The notes: a model not told the origin generated them from the letters alone. A DNA stretch of 13,636 bases from an uncultured Bacteroidales bacterium (GCA_900552315.1 URZM01000047.1:1-13636); one strand, 5' to 3'. Shown: positions 1 to 7,221, counted from the first letter of the stretch. Numbers and translations: made by a program.

Positions 1-153
1 GACCAAAGACGGAGACAGGTCTATGGAGACTGTGCTGTCCGTAGACTCCACGATATGTTGCACTATGCCTTGCGGAGACTGTGTCTGCGAATAGGCGGAG
101 ATCCACAGCCCTGCGCAGAGCATGGCGGTCAAGAGCGAAAGGCGTGTTGTCAT
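1..153 (-). CDS. Exported protein, N-terminal fragment (possible SPOR-domain protein), cut by window edge
   Basis: Only the first 51 codons are inside the window; the gene continues past base 1. The ATG at 151-153 opens a frame with a clear signal peptide: MTTR, a hydrophobic stretch to about residue 18, then SAYSQ, with likely cleavage near residues 20-23. The mature start (QSPQGIVQHIVESTDS) is too short to assign a domain. The gene follows tpiA by 56 nt on the same strand. In Bacteroides genomes tpiA is commonly followed by a small secreted SPOR-domain protein and then folE, and the visible part fits that, but the SPOR domain itself is not visible here, so the product is inference. No strong Shine-Dalgarno is seen, which is usual for this phylum. 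Confidence 0.65.
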   Translation of the reverse strand, partial: MTTRLSLLTAMLCAGLWISAYSQTQSPQGIVQHIVESTDSTVSIDLSPSLV

Positions 154-170
154 GTATGGAAACGGTATTG

Positions 171-198
171 GGCCATGGGCAGCATGCTGCCCATGGCC
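171..198. repeat. 28-bp perfect palindrome between tpiA and the next gene
   Basis: The half-site GGCCATGGGCAGCA is followed directly by its exact reverse complement; the flanking bases 170 and 199 do not pair. As RNA it would fold into a 12-bp stem with a 4-nt loop (CATG). It lies in the 56-nt gap between the tpiA stop and the next start. No U-tract follows on either strand, so it is not a standard intrinsic terminator. It could be an mRNA-stabilising hairpin or a protein-binding site. Confidence 0.8.
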
Positions 199-209
199 TG
201 TTATGTCTG

Positions 210-962
210 TCAGTTGAATGCCTCCACTATGCCCATGAACGAGTCGGCCTTGAGAGCCGCGCCCCCTATCAGGCCGCCATCCACATCGGGCTTGGCGAAC
301 AGTTCCTTGGCGTTGGACGGTTTGCAGCTGCCGCCGTAAAGGATGGATGTGTTGTCTGCCACCTCTTTGCCGTACTTGGCCGCAATCACGCCACGGATAT
401 GAGCGTGCATGTCCTGTGCCTGTTCTGCTGTTGCTGTCTTGCCTGTGCCTATGGCCCAGACAGGTTCGTATGCTATGACTATTTTGCCGAAATCTTCAGC
501 CGAAAGGTCAAAAAGGGCCTCGACCTGGGATGCCACCACGTCGTTGTATGTGCCGTTCTCACGTTCCTCAAGCACCTCACCTACGCAAAATATGGGGGTA
601 AGGCCGTTGTCAAGGGCAAGACGCGTCTTTGCCTTGAGAGTCTCGTTCGTCTCACCGTAATACTGACGGCGTTCGCTGTGGCCCAGAATCACATAATCGG
701 CGCCGGTAGAGGCTACCATGGGTGCGCTCACCTCTCCGGTGTATGCGCCTTTGTCATGGTCAGCGCAATTCTCTGCGCCCAGACCAAGCACACTCTTGTC
801 TATCACACCAGCCACCGGCACCAGATGGGTGAAAGGCACGCATATCACGACATCGCAGTTGTGCGGCGCCGACAGGGCGGCGTTGACTTCCTTGGCGAGT
901 TCGACGCCTTCCTGAACAGTTGTGTTCATCTTCCAGTTACCGGCTACAATATTCTTTCTCAT
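210..962 (-). CDS. tpiA: Triosephosphate isomerase
   Basis: This cytoplasmic glycolytic enzyme interconverts dihydroxyacetone phosphate and glyceraldehyde 3-phosphate. The ATG at 960-962 gives 250 residues, the usual family length, and begins MRKNIVAGNWKMN. A longer frame reaches 1028, but its extra 22 residues are unlike the family and are rejected. Key residues are visible: Asn9 and Lys11 (substrate binding), the electrophile His95 in GHSERR, the catalytic base Glu166 in AYEPVWAIGTG with the mobile loop just after it, YGGS at 209-212, and the phosphate-binding GGLIGGAAL near 229-237. A consensus Bacteroidetes promoter lies upstream (1039-1069) and a terminator ends the preceding gene, so it is probably transcribed on its own or with the downstream exported-protein gene. 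Confidence 0.98.
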   Translation of the reverse strand: MRKNIVAGNWKMNTTVQEGVELAKEVNAALSAPHNCDVVICVPFTHLVPVAGVIDKSVLGLGAENCADHDKGAYTGEVSAPMVASTGADYVILGHSERRQYYGETNETLKAKTRLALDNGLTPIFCVGEVLEERENGTYNDVVASQVEALFDLSAEDFGKIVIAYEPVWAIGTGKTATAEQAQDMHAHIRGVIAAKYGKEVADNTSILYGGSCKPSNAKELFAKPDVDGGLIGGAALKADSFMGIVEAFN

Positions 963-1038
963 ATTGATAAAAATTAAATGATTTTCACCTTCCCGTTTTC
1001 CGCTGCCACGCAAAATAGGAAGGCTCAAAAACGTAGTG

Positions 1039-1069
1039 CAAAGTTACAAATTTCCGCAGACATACCAAA
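1039..1069 (-). promoter_or_regulatory. Bacteroidetes-type promoter of tpiA
   Basis: On the minus strand there is a -33 box TTTG (1066-1069), a 19-nt spacer, and a -7 box TAACTTTG (1039-1046). This matches the Bacteroides consensus TTTG/TAnnTTTG. Transcription would start near 1032, giving a leader of about 70 nt before tpiA. The -33 box sits in the T-tract of the upstream terminator. Confidence 0.7.
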
Positions 1070-1097
1070 ACCCTCTCTGAAATAACGCCGAGAGGGT
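1066..1097 (-). terminator. Probable intrinsic terminator after the TonB receptor gene
   Basis: Read on the minus strand, an 8-bp perfect stem (ACCCTCTC / GAGAGGGT; bases 1090-1097 and 1070-1077) with a 12-nt loop is followed by TTTTGG. It lies 32 nt past the receptor stop codon. The U-tract is short, so strength is uncertain. Confidence 0.55.
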
Positions 1098-1129
1098 CGG
1101 AACAGCGGAGTCAGCCGAGAACGCACGGG

Positions 1130-3541
1130 TCAGAACTCGAATGTGATGCGGGCGTTGAACTGCCTGCGGGTCAGATAGTTCGGTACTGCATACTGGATCC
1201 CGTTCACGTCCGTGACCCAATAGTATGAGCTGACATTGGAGATGTCAAACAGGTTGAACACGTCCACCCCTACCGATATGTTCTTGAAATTCTTCCAGAA
1301 TCCGGTGGGCTCCTTCTGGTCAGGAGCGCCCAGTATCTGGTAACTCAGACCTATGTCCACTCGTTTGTACGAGGGGGCGCGGAACCAGCTCACCTCGCGT
1401 TTCACACGTGGGGCGACCATGGTCAGCCCGTCTGAGAATATGCCGCGAAGCGAGAACTTGAGCTTGGGGAATTTCGGGAAATAATCGTTGAAGAACAATG
1501 AGAAAGCATATCTCTGGTCCGAGGGCAGCGGAGTCTTCACGCCTCCTACGTCCTGCTGTGTCTTCATGAGCGAGAAGGAAACCCAAGAGTCGGAGCCAGG
1601 CACGAACTGCCCAAACAGCTTAAAGTCGAGTCCCATTATGTAACCCTTGGAGTCATTGACTCCGGAATATTGCACCTTCAGGTTGTCATATTCGTAGGAT
1701 ATGAGATTGTCGAGACGTTTGTAGTAAGCCTCGGCCGATATCTTGAATGGCCTGCTCATGGTTCGGAAATCGTAATCCGCCGCAAAAAGCACCTGTATGC
1801 TCCGAGGCGACTTTATGTCGCGGTTGAGCGATATTGAGGCATTACCCAATTTGTCGGTGACCGCCTGCCTGTATTCTTTGTAAAACGGGCTTTGATAATA
1901 CATGCCTGCCGCCATACGGAATCTCCAGCGGTTAGAGGCTGCGGGCGAGAATGTCACGTTCACACGCGGGGAGACGAGGAACTCCTTGTTGAAGCTCCAA
2001 TAAGACAGGCGCACGCCGCCGTTGATGGTGAAATGCCCGGCTCCGGTCTCCAGGTAATAAGTGTCTTCCGCAAAAAATGCCGCGCGGGTGGTCGTCAAGT
2101 CTTGGCGCGACGAGAGGTTGTATATGAGATGCACTCCCTCAGGCTGGGTCGGAAGGGAGTATCCGGCCGAGTCGCGCCATTCCCATTCGCGGGTGCGGTC
2201 ATAGAATTTCTCGCTCTGCATCAGCAGGCCGTAAGACACATGGTTGTTCTTGATCACAGTATTGCCTCTCAGCACTGCCTGAAGCACCGAGGCTTTCAGG
2301 CGGTTGCGGGAATGTTCCATGTATTTGCCCACACCGAGCTCTCCGCCAACGCCCCCTTCTCCGGAGGTGCCTGCCTGGTCAAGCCAATATTCGCCTGAAA
2401 TGTCGTAGCTTACTAACTCGTTGGTAAGGAATCCGGATAGCCCCAGCGTGAAATCCGTGGCTTTGTTTACCCTGTAGTTCAGGCTGAGGGCTCCCAGATA
2501 TGTGTCGAAACGGTCTTTCTCTTCTCCATCGAAATACACCTTGAATTTTTTTGTATTGGTCGAGGTGCCGAAAGATGTCTCACGGTCTGCCGGCTCGAAA
2601 TTGTAATGGTTCGAGGATATGTTGCCCAAGAAATTGACCGAGAATTTTTTAGACGGTGTCCAGGTCAGGTTGGTCTGGTAGTCGAGATATGAGGGGTTAT
2701 ATTCGCCACGCGTCTCAAGCGAGGACAGCAGCGAGTTGTTCTTCTTGAACCGGAAGCCATGCAGTTGGCTGAACTTGCCCGAATTGGTCCCCAAATATGC
2801 GTTCACACCCATTAGTGAAGCCGTAAGCCCTGCCTCGAACGCTTCCGGCTCGCGGTAAGTGATGTCCAGCACACTCGACATCTTGTCGGCATACCGGGCC
2901 GGGAACCCTCCTGTGGAGAATTTGATTCTCTCCACCATGTCCGGATTGATTATGCTTAACCCCTCCTGTTGGCCTGACCTCACGAGCTGCGGCCTGTATA
3001 TCTCCGTGCCGTTGATGTAGACGGAATTCTCGTCATACGAACCGCCGCGCACCGAATATTGCGAACTCATCTCGTTGCTGGAGTTTACCCCGGCCATGGT
3101 GGTGAGCAAACCCTCGACGCTGCCTCCGCTCACGTCAGGAGACAGTTTCAGGTCTTTCCGGTCTATCTGGTCCATGCCGCCGACATTGTTGCGGTATGCG
3201 GTCACCTCAACCTCCTGGAGCATGATGTCGTCGTGCGGGAGCATCACGTTAAGGGTGACGTTCCCCTTCGCTCCTATAAGGTTTTTCTTGACCTCTCGGT
3301 AGCCCATGCAGCTGAATTGCATGGGAATCGTGTCCGCCTCAGCCAGCACGAGTTTATATGACCCGTCAAGCTCGGTGAGGGTGCCTATCGCCTTCCCTTG
3401 CACTTTCACGGTCGCAAATTCGATGGGGTGACCTTCCTGATCTTTCACCACGCCCGTGAGCGTGACATTCTCTGCCAGGGTCGGAATGGCTGAGAGCAAT
3501 GCCACCAATACAAGACTTATAATTCTCGAAATCTTTTTCAC
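1130..3541 (-). CDS. TonB-dependent outer-membrane receptor (SusC-like, no SusD partner)
   Basis: The 803-residue protein is an outer-membrane gated channel that would import a ligand using TonB/ExbBD energy. Residues 1-23 form a signal peptide ending PTLA. About residues 26-105 are a carboxypeptidase-regulatory-like domain (GVVKDQEGHPIEFATVKV). A TonB-box-like stretch (MLQEVEVTA, 107-115) precedes the plug, about 116-235, with QYSVRGGSYDENSVYING and a GGFPARYAD segment. The rest is the beta barrel, ending in the aromatic FNARITFEF typical of barrel insertion. The start codon is GTG (3539-3541): an in-frame TAA lies two codons upstream, and no ATG occurs before the middle of the N-terminal domain. 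No SusD gene is adjacent, and the protein is shorter than typical SusC, so a polysaccharide-utilisation role is not supported. The ligand is unknown. It sits 64 nt after maf with no clear promoter, so it may be the operon's last gene. Confidence 0.93.
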   Translation of the reverse strand: MKKISRIISLVLVALLSAIPTLAENVTLTGVVKDQEGHPIEFATVKVQGKAIGTLTELDGSYKLVLAEADTIPMQFSCMGYREVKKNLIGAKGNVTLNVMLPHDDIMLQEVEVTAYRNNVGGMDQIDRKDLKLSPDVSGGSVEGLLTTMAGVNSSNEMSSQYSVRGGSYDENSVYINGTEIYRPQLVRSGQQEGLSIINPDMVERIKFSTGGFPARYADKMSSVLDITYREPEAFEAGLTASLMGVNAYLGTNSGKFSQLHGFRFKKNNSLLSSLETRGEYNPSYLDYQTNLTWTPSKKFSVNFLGNISSNHYNFEPADRETSFGTSTNTKKFKVYFDGEEKDRFDTYLGALSLNYRVNKATDFTLGLSGFLTNELVSYDISGEYWLDQAGTSGEGGVGGELGVGKYMEHSRNRLKASVLQAVLRGNTVIKNNHVSYGLLMQSEKFYDRTREWEWRDSAGYSLPTQPEGVHLIYNLSSRQDLTTTRAAFFAEDTYYLETGAGHFTINGGVRLSYWSFNKEFLVSPRVNVTFSPAASNRWRFRMAAGMYYQSPFYKEYRQAVTDKLGNASISLNRDIKSPRSIQVLFAADYDFRTMSRPFKISAEAYYKRLDNLISYEYDNLKVQYSGVNDSKGYIMGLDFKLFGQFVPGSDSWVSFSLMKTQQDVGGVKTPLPSDQRYAFSLFFNDYFPKFPKLKFSLRGIFSDGLTMVAPRVKREVSWFRAPSYKRVDIGLSYQILGAPDQKEPTGFWKNFKNISVGVDVFNLFDISNVSSYYWVTDVNGIQYAVPNYLTRRQFNARITFEF

Positions 3542-3605
3542 AATTTAAGAACGTGAAAAAACAGGTATTATTTCGGCACCAAGGCTTTTTGGGAACGTAT
3601 ATGCT

Positions 3606-4187
3606 TCAGAAACAGCTGAGTTTCCGATATAATTGATGAATCGGAAGTCCCATGACGTTATAGAAGCTGCCCTCTATGCCGGATACTGCCACGGCTCCTA
3701 TCCATTCCTGGATACCGTATGCCCCTGCTTTATCCAAAGGTTTATAGTTGTTTACATAATAGGCTATTTCCTCAGATGTTAAAAACGCGAACACGACATC
3801 AGTGGTCACATCGAAACTGACCTGCTTGGCAGCTGACGTGAGGCTGACACCGGTGACCACCGTATGCGTGTGGCCTGACATGGCGCGCAGCATGGCCGCA
3901 GCCTGGTCCACGTCGCGGGGCTTGCCGAGTATGTCGCCATTGTTTATGACTATGGTATCGGCGGTTATCACAAGTTCGTTGCTATGTATGAGCTCCGAAT
4001 ATGCCTTTGCCTTAAGAGCAGACAGGTAAAGGGGCACCTCCCGGGGTGGCATGTCTGCCGGATAGGTCTCATCGACCTCTATAGCCTCGGCTATCTCGAA
4101 TGGGATGTCCAACATTTTCAAGAGCTCGCGTCTTCGAGGGGACTTGCTGGCAAGAAGCACCCTATATCGTGAAATATTGTCAAGCAT
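3606..4187 (-). CDS. maf: Maf family nucleoside triphosphate pyrophosphatase (likely dTTP/UTP type)
   Basis: Maf proteins hydrolyse non-canonical or surplus NTPs to NMP and pyrophosphate in the cytoplasm, and have been linked to division arrest and mutation avoidance. The 193-residue length is normal. Motifs seen: LLASKSPRRRELL at 11-23 (nucleotide-binding S-x-x-R-R), ITADTIV with Asp77, GKP at 88-90, DKAGAYGIQ at 152-160 and GSFYNVMGLPI at 173-183. The KAGAYGIQ form resembles the YhdE (dTTP/UTP) subgroup rather than YceF, which is inference from memory of the families. It begins with ATG 41 nt after the kdsC stop, in the same direction, so it is very likely co-transcribed. Confidence 0.95.
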   Translation of the reverse strand: MLDNISRYRVLLASKSPRRRELLKMLDIPFEIAEAIEVDETYPADMPPREVPLYLSALKAKAYSELIHSNELVITADTIVINNGDILGKPRDVDQAAAMLRAMSGHTHTVVTGVSLTSAAKQVSFDVTTDVVFAFLTSEEIAYYVNNYKPLDKAGAYGIQEWIGAVAVSGIEGSFYNVMGLPIHQLYRKLSCF

Positions 4188-4228
4188 TTCTTAAATAGAT
4201 TTATTATAGATGTCTGGTGAGCAGTTTG

Positions 4229-4753
4229 TTACCATCCAAAGGCGATGTTGTCGCTCATCCACACGCCATTGGCCTTCATGACCTGTTCCAATATGTCTCG
4301 TCCTACTCCATATCCACCTTCATGTCGGCTGATATAACGGCTGACGGCTTTGACCTCCGGAGCGGCGTCCGCCGGACAGCACGGGAGCCCCACATGCTGC
4401 ATAGCCGGTATGTCAGGGATGTCGTCTCCGACGAATATCACCTCCTCGGGCTTCAGCCCGGCCTCAGCCATCCACTGCTCCAGCACCGGCAATTTCCGGG
4501 CGCAGCCCATGAACACGTCTTTTATGCCAAGTCCTTCGAAACGGCGACGGACACCTATGGTCTTGCCTCCGGTGATGATGGCAAGCCTCAGGCCGCGCTT
4601 CACTGCCAGCTGTATGGCGTACCCGTCTTTTATGCTTACGAGACGTAGCGGTTCTCCGTTCTCGGAAAGCGGGATGGTGGAGGTGGACAGCACCCCGTCA
4701 ACGTCAAAGGCTATTCCCTTTATCTTCTTTAAGTCGTAATCAATCGCGCTCAT
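4229..4753 (-). CDS. kdsC: HAD-family 3-deoxy-D-manno-octulosonate-8-phosphate phosphatase (KdsC type)
   Basis: This cytoplasmic phosphatase would convert KDO-8-phosphate to KDO for the LPS inner core. With the ATG at 4751-4753 it has 174 residues, the normal length for the small capless KdsC group. An upstream in-frame start would add 25 residues lying within the preceding gene and is not preferred. HAD motifs are clear: FDVDGVLS with Asp17 and Asp19, the motif II Thr61 in ITGG, Lys87 in CARKLP, and GDDIPD with Asp110 and Asp111. The tail HEGGYGVGRD (134-143) matches the Gly-rich KdsC tail that completes the neighbour's active site in the tetramer. The start overlaps the end of the DUF2520 gene by 14 nt, indicating translational coupling. 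Confidence 0.9.
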   Translation of the reverse strand: MSAIDYDLKKIKGIAFDVDGVLSTSTIPLSENGEPLRLVSIKDGYAIQLAVKRGLRLAIITGGKTIGVRRRFEGLGIKDVFMGCARKLPVLEQWMAEAGLKPEEVIFVGDDIPDIPAMQHVGLPCCPADAAPEVKAVSRYISRHEGGYGVGRDILEQVMKANGVWMSDNIAFGW

Positions 4754-5459
4754 GCGTATCTTCAAGTATTGCTTTAGAGGTAATATTGTATATATCCAAA
4801 TATTCAGTGCGTGCAAGCCTCTCGGCATGACGCGCGAGCACGGAGGTGTCTCCTCTCGATGCAGGCCCGGTCTGAGCCTCGCCAGGTGTGAGATGCCGCA
4901 ATTTCTCTACTGTCGCCTCTATGAGCGGCATCAGCACCTCTAAGGTCATGCCATCCTCCCGGAGTATGTCGTCGGCTATCTTCCACAAGTGGTTGGTGAA
5001 ATTGCATGCGAACACCGAGGCGATATGCAGTCTCTCACGTCGTGCGGAGTCAGCCTTCATCAGATGTGAGGTGAACAGAGAGGCCAATCCGAGCAATTTG
5101 CTTTCTACCGCAGTATCTGTACCTTCCACAAACACAGGTATGACGGAGTAGTCCAGAAATGCGCCCTTGGTGAAAGTCTGTAGGGGATAGAACACCCCTG
5201 CGTCCTTAAACCGCCTGCTCACCACATCCATCCCGACGCTGCCCGCCGTGTGTGCCACGACACCATGCACATCAGGCATACGGTCCACAACCTCACCTAT
5301 TGCGTTGTCGCTCACGGCAATTATGTATATGTCGGAATCGAGGGGAAGGTCTTCAAGCTCTCTGGATGAGACATTCACAAGCTCGTCTACTGTACCGGCC
5401 AAGGCCACGCACAAGTGCATGGCTACATTGCCCTGGCCAATTATTGTTACCTTGTTCAT
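4740..5459 (-). CDS. Rossmann-fold DUF2520 protein (NAD(P)-binding, function unknown)
   Basis: The 239-residue protein has an N-terminal NAD(P)-binding Rossmann fold and a helical DUF2520 domain, resembling the pyrroline-carboxylate-reductase/6-phosphogluconate-dehydrogenase superfamily. Visible signatures: IGQGNVAMHL (7-16, dinucleotide loop), IIAVSDNAI (46-54), HTAGSVGMDV (70-79), GVFYPLQTFTKG (88-99), ACNFTNHLWKIADDIL (151-166) and LTPGEAQTGPASRGD (190-204). The substrate is unknown and no reaction should be assumed. It starts 20 nt after the ATP-grasp gene and overlaps kdsC by 14 nt, so it is in the middle of a tight operon. Proteins of this family often lie beside kdsC and maf in Bacteroidales (family knowledge, not checked here). 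Confidence 0.9.
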   Translation of the reverse strand: MNKVTIIGQGNVAMHLCVALAGTVDELVNVSSRELEDLPLDSDIYIIAVSDNAIGEVVDRMPDVHGVVAHTAGSVGMDVVSRRFKDAGVFYPLQTFTKGAFLDYSVIPVFVEGTDTAVESKLLGLASLFTSHLMKADSARRERLHIASVFACNFTNHLWKIADDILREDGMTLEVLMPLIEATVEKLRHLTPGEAQTGPASRGDTSVLARHAERLARTEYLDIYNITSKAILEDTHERD

Positions 5460-5479
5460 GTCTGCAAATATAATGTTTT

Positions 5480-6487
5480 TTACTCAAACGGCAATCTCAT
5501 GCCGGGACAAAAGCGGTATGCTGCCCCATCTGGGAGCCCGAACAGTTCGTACATGCGCAAGGCCACATGTCCCATCGTCATGCGGAGATTCATTTCCACA
5601 CATGGATGGATCTCCCTATTGCGGTCACACAGCATATCAACCCCGAGAGGCCCCTCATAGTAGGGAGCCACCACGTTCTCAAGGGCTCGCTGCAGAGTGG
5701 AGATGCTGCCATCAAGGCACTTTTCATCGCAATAACGGCAAATGAGCGCTTTGAGGTATGCGCCCGAAGCCACTACATTACCTCCGTATTTGCCTTGTCC
5801 CTCGTTCCGGAAAACAGATAACCCCCTGAACCTCACGTTGCCTTGCGAGCACTCCCACTCCGATGCAAAATCAAAAGTCTTTTCCCAGAAAGGCTCAATC
5901 ATCACTCCTCCTTGCCTTGACATGGCATTCCTGATTGTATGGGTGTCAGGATTGAAAAACACTCCACGGCCTGAACTGCTCCATGGCAATTTCATCACGA
6001 TACCTCCCCCCTGTCCATATCGGCGTGTGGCGAACTCAGCCGCAGCGTCCTTGTCTTGAAAGTATTTCGGCATCAGACCACGGCGCTCTATGTCATCGAA
6101 ATACCCCAATATCTGTATTGTCGTGGATCTGTGTGCCAGACCTCGCCATGTGTCAAGTCTGCTGTCGGTCGGCATTGTGTCTCTCGGTTTTCCGGCTCTG
6201 GCCAGTCGTGCCTTCAATGCCAGATTCCAACCCCACGGAATCACAGGATAGTCTTCGATGTTCCTGACGCCGCATATTTTCATTCCACGGGCGATGGCGA
6301 TTTTGTAATATGGAAGGTTGGCGGGGTGGCTGGATGTCGAAAGAAGGATGGACTTCTCCGGAGCATAGAGAGCCGGCAGCAGTGACAGTCGCTCCGTGAA
6401 TCGGCACACTGCAGCCGGAGGTGTATAGCTTATGTTTCCTGAAGCCAGGGACATCTCTGTGTCGGGATTGAAAATATGGTATTCCAT
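5480..6487 (-). CDS. ATP-grasp-like protein of unknown substrate
   Basis: With the ATG at 6485-6487 the protein has 335 residues and begins MEYHIFNPDTE. A frame extending to 6535 would overlap the preceding gene by 26 nt and adds an unconvincing leader. No signal peptide or membrane segment is seen, so it is probably cytoplasmic. The second half looks like an ATP-grasp fold: VMKLPWSSSGRGVF with Lys166 and the small-residue loop at 170-175 (ATP binding), acidic sheet residues in GGVMIEPFWEK, LGVD near 281-284, and the metal-binding ExNxR pattern as Glu298, Asn300, Arg302 (VEMNLR). Such enzymes join a carboxylate to an amine, thiol or hydroxyl through an acyl-phosphate. I do not recognise a named subfamily. 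Tight linkage to DUF2520, kdsC and maf may suggest an envelope or nucleotide-related role, but that is speculation. Confidence 0.75.
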   Translation of the reverse strand: MEYHIFNPDTEMSLASGNISYTPPAAVCRFTERLSLLPALYAPEKSILLSTSSHPANLPYYKIAIARGMKICGVRNIEDYPVIPWGWNLALKARLARAGKPRDTMPTDSRLDTWRGLAHRSTTIQILGYFDDIERRGLMPKYFQDKDAAAEFATRRYGQGGGIVMKLPWSSSGRGVFFNPDTHTIRNAMSRQGGVMIEPFWEKTFDFASEWECSQGNVRFRGLSVFRNEGQGKYGGNVVASGAYLKALICRYCDEKCLDGSISTLQRALENVVAPYYEGPLGVDMLCDRNREIHPCVEMNLRMTMGHVALRMYELFGLPDGAAYRFCPGMRLPFE

Positions 6488-6509
6488 AATAGAATGGACA
6501 GACGCATCA

Positions 6510-6926
6510 TCATGGGGGATAATGCGCCTGTTCAAGATATGTCATTCCTATGGCTGAGAGATTTATTCGCCTTGAGCGGCCGATGGCAATAAGCACCCCT
6601 ACATTCTCCAGACCTTCCTGGTACTTGTCTGAGAAAGACTCCAGGCGTGCCTCCTGGTCTGAAGAAAGATTGCCTTGCTGTTCATGTCCGAGAATGGCTC
6701 CCACCGCCTCGAAATATTTTTGGTTGGAGTTGATGAAAGACTCCAGCTGCTTGCCTTCGCTTTCGGTAGGCACGACATCTGTCTCGAGCGCATTACGGAC
6801 AGGCTGCATCAACTGGTTGAACTTAGGGAAGAACGAAGGAGCATTGCTCTCAAGGTAATTCATGGTCGCGTCAAAGTCCTCCAGATTGACGGATACGTCA
6901 GCTGTCTTGACTCCCTTTTTTGTCAT
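6510..6926 (-). CDS. Hypothetical protein, probably the body of a frameshifted lipoprotein
   Basis: The 138-residue reading frame has no signal peptide from its own ATG (6924-6926). It is soluble and helical in character (YLESNAPSFFPKFNQLMQP, DQEARLESFSDKYQEGLENV), with no recognised domain. The ATG overlaps the stop of the upstream 40-codon lipoprotein leader as ATGA. Read upstream in this frame, the sequence stays open for four codons (E K A D), so adding one A to the run at 6934-6937 would join leader and body as KKAEKKADMTKKGVK. A single lipoprotein of about 180 residues is therefore more likely than two proteins. Translational coupling of two real proteins remains possible. It is first in the run of genes leading to kdsC and maf, 22 nt before the ATP-grasp gene. 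Confidence 0.6.
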   Translation of the reverse strand: MTKKGVKTADVSVNLEDFDATMNYLESNAPSFFPKFNQLMQPVRNALETDVVPTESEGKQLESFINSNQKYFEAVGAILGHEQQGNLSSDQEARLESFSDKYQEGLENVGVLIAIGRSRRINLSAIGMTYLEQAHYPP

Positions 6927-7045
6927 GTCAGCCTTTTCTCAGCCTTCTTGTCATCGCCCTTGTCTTTCTTGCCTCCGCAAGAGCACATCAGGGACATTGC
7001 CGTTATTGCAGCGAAGCAAATGGCGATAAACTTAAATTTCTTCAT
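6923..7045 (-). CDS. Lipoprotein signal-peptide leader (40 codons), out of frame with the following body
   Basis: The ATG at 7043-7045 opens MKKFKFIAICFAAITAMSLM followed by CSCGGKKDKGDDKK and stops at a TGA (6923-6925). It has a Lys-rich n-region, a hydrophobic core and two Cys. Cys23 (MCS|C) is the better lipidation site by signal peptidase II than Cys21. A charged linker follows, as expected just after the lipid anchor of an envelope lipoprotein, and then the frame ends abruptly. The stop overlaps the next start by 4 nt. I read it as the N-terminus of the 6510-6926 product separated by a 1-nt shift, from a real mutation, an assembly error or, less likely, recoding. No TAnnTTTG promoter was found between it and the mobile-like element upstream. 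Confidence 0.65.
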   Translation of the reverse strand: MKKFKFIAICFAAITAMSLMCSCGGKKDKGDDKKAEKRLT

Positions 7046-7129
7046 ATACGTTGATTTTAAATAATATATTCATTTTCAACACCTGAAAAGCTATTAAGAG
7101 GTTGTTTAAAATAAACGTTAAATTTGGGG

Positions 7130-7221
7130 TCGTTCATGACGAGCGGATTTTGCCTTGCAGGCGAGGGAGCATAGCGGGCTATGTGACTGAGCCAAAAGGC
7201 AAAAGCAGCCGGCACGAACGA
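7130..7221. repeat. Left hairpin of the element
   Basis: Nested stems: TCGTTC (7130-7135) with GAACGA (7216-7221), TTTTGCCTT (7148-7156) with AAGGCAAAA (7196-7204), and at the apex CATAGC (7170-7175) with GCTATG (7178-7183). The 22-bp apex block is 7166-7187. Confidence 0.75.

Noticed and set aside
81..977. A 298-codon plus-strand frame opposite tpiA
   Set aside because: It is the antisense shadow of a certain tpiA gene; its translation has no family-like motifs and a composition typical of a shadow frame.
963..1028. Longer start for tpiA
   Set aside because: The extra 22 residues precede the universal N-terminus of the enzyme and lie in the promoter-proximal leader.
1892..2398. A 168-codon plus-strand frame opposite the TonB receptor
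   Set aside because: Antisense to a continuous receptor barrel; no signal, domain or promoter supports it.
4754..4828. Longer start for kdsC
   Set aside because: It lies wholly within the DUF2520 gene, and the residues do not resemble the family; the ATG at 4753 gives the normal length.
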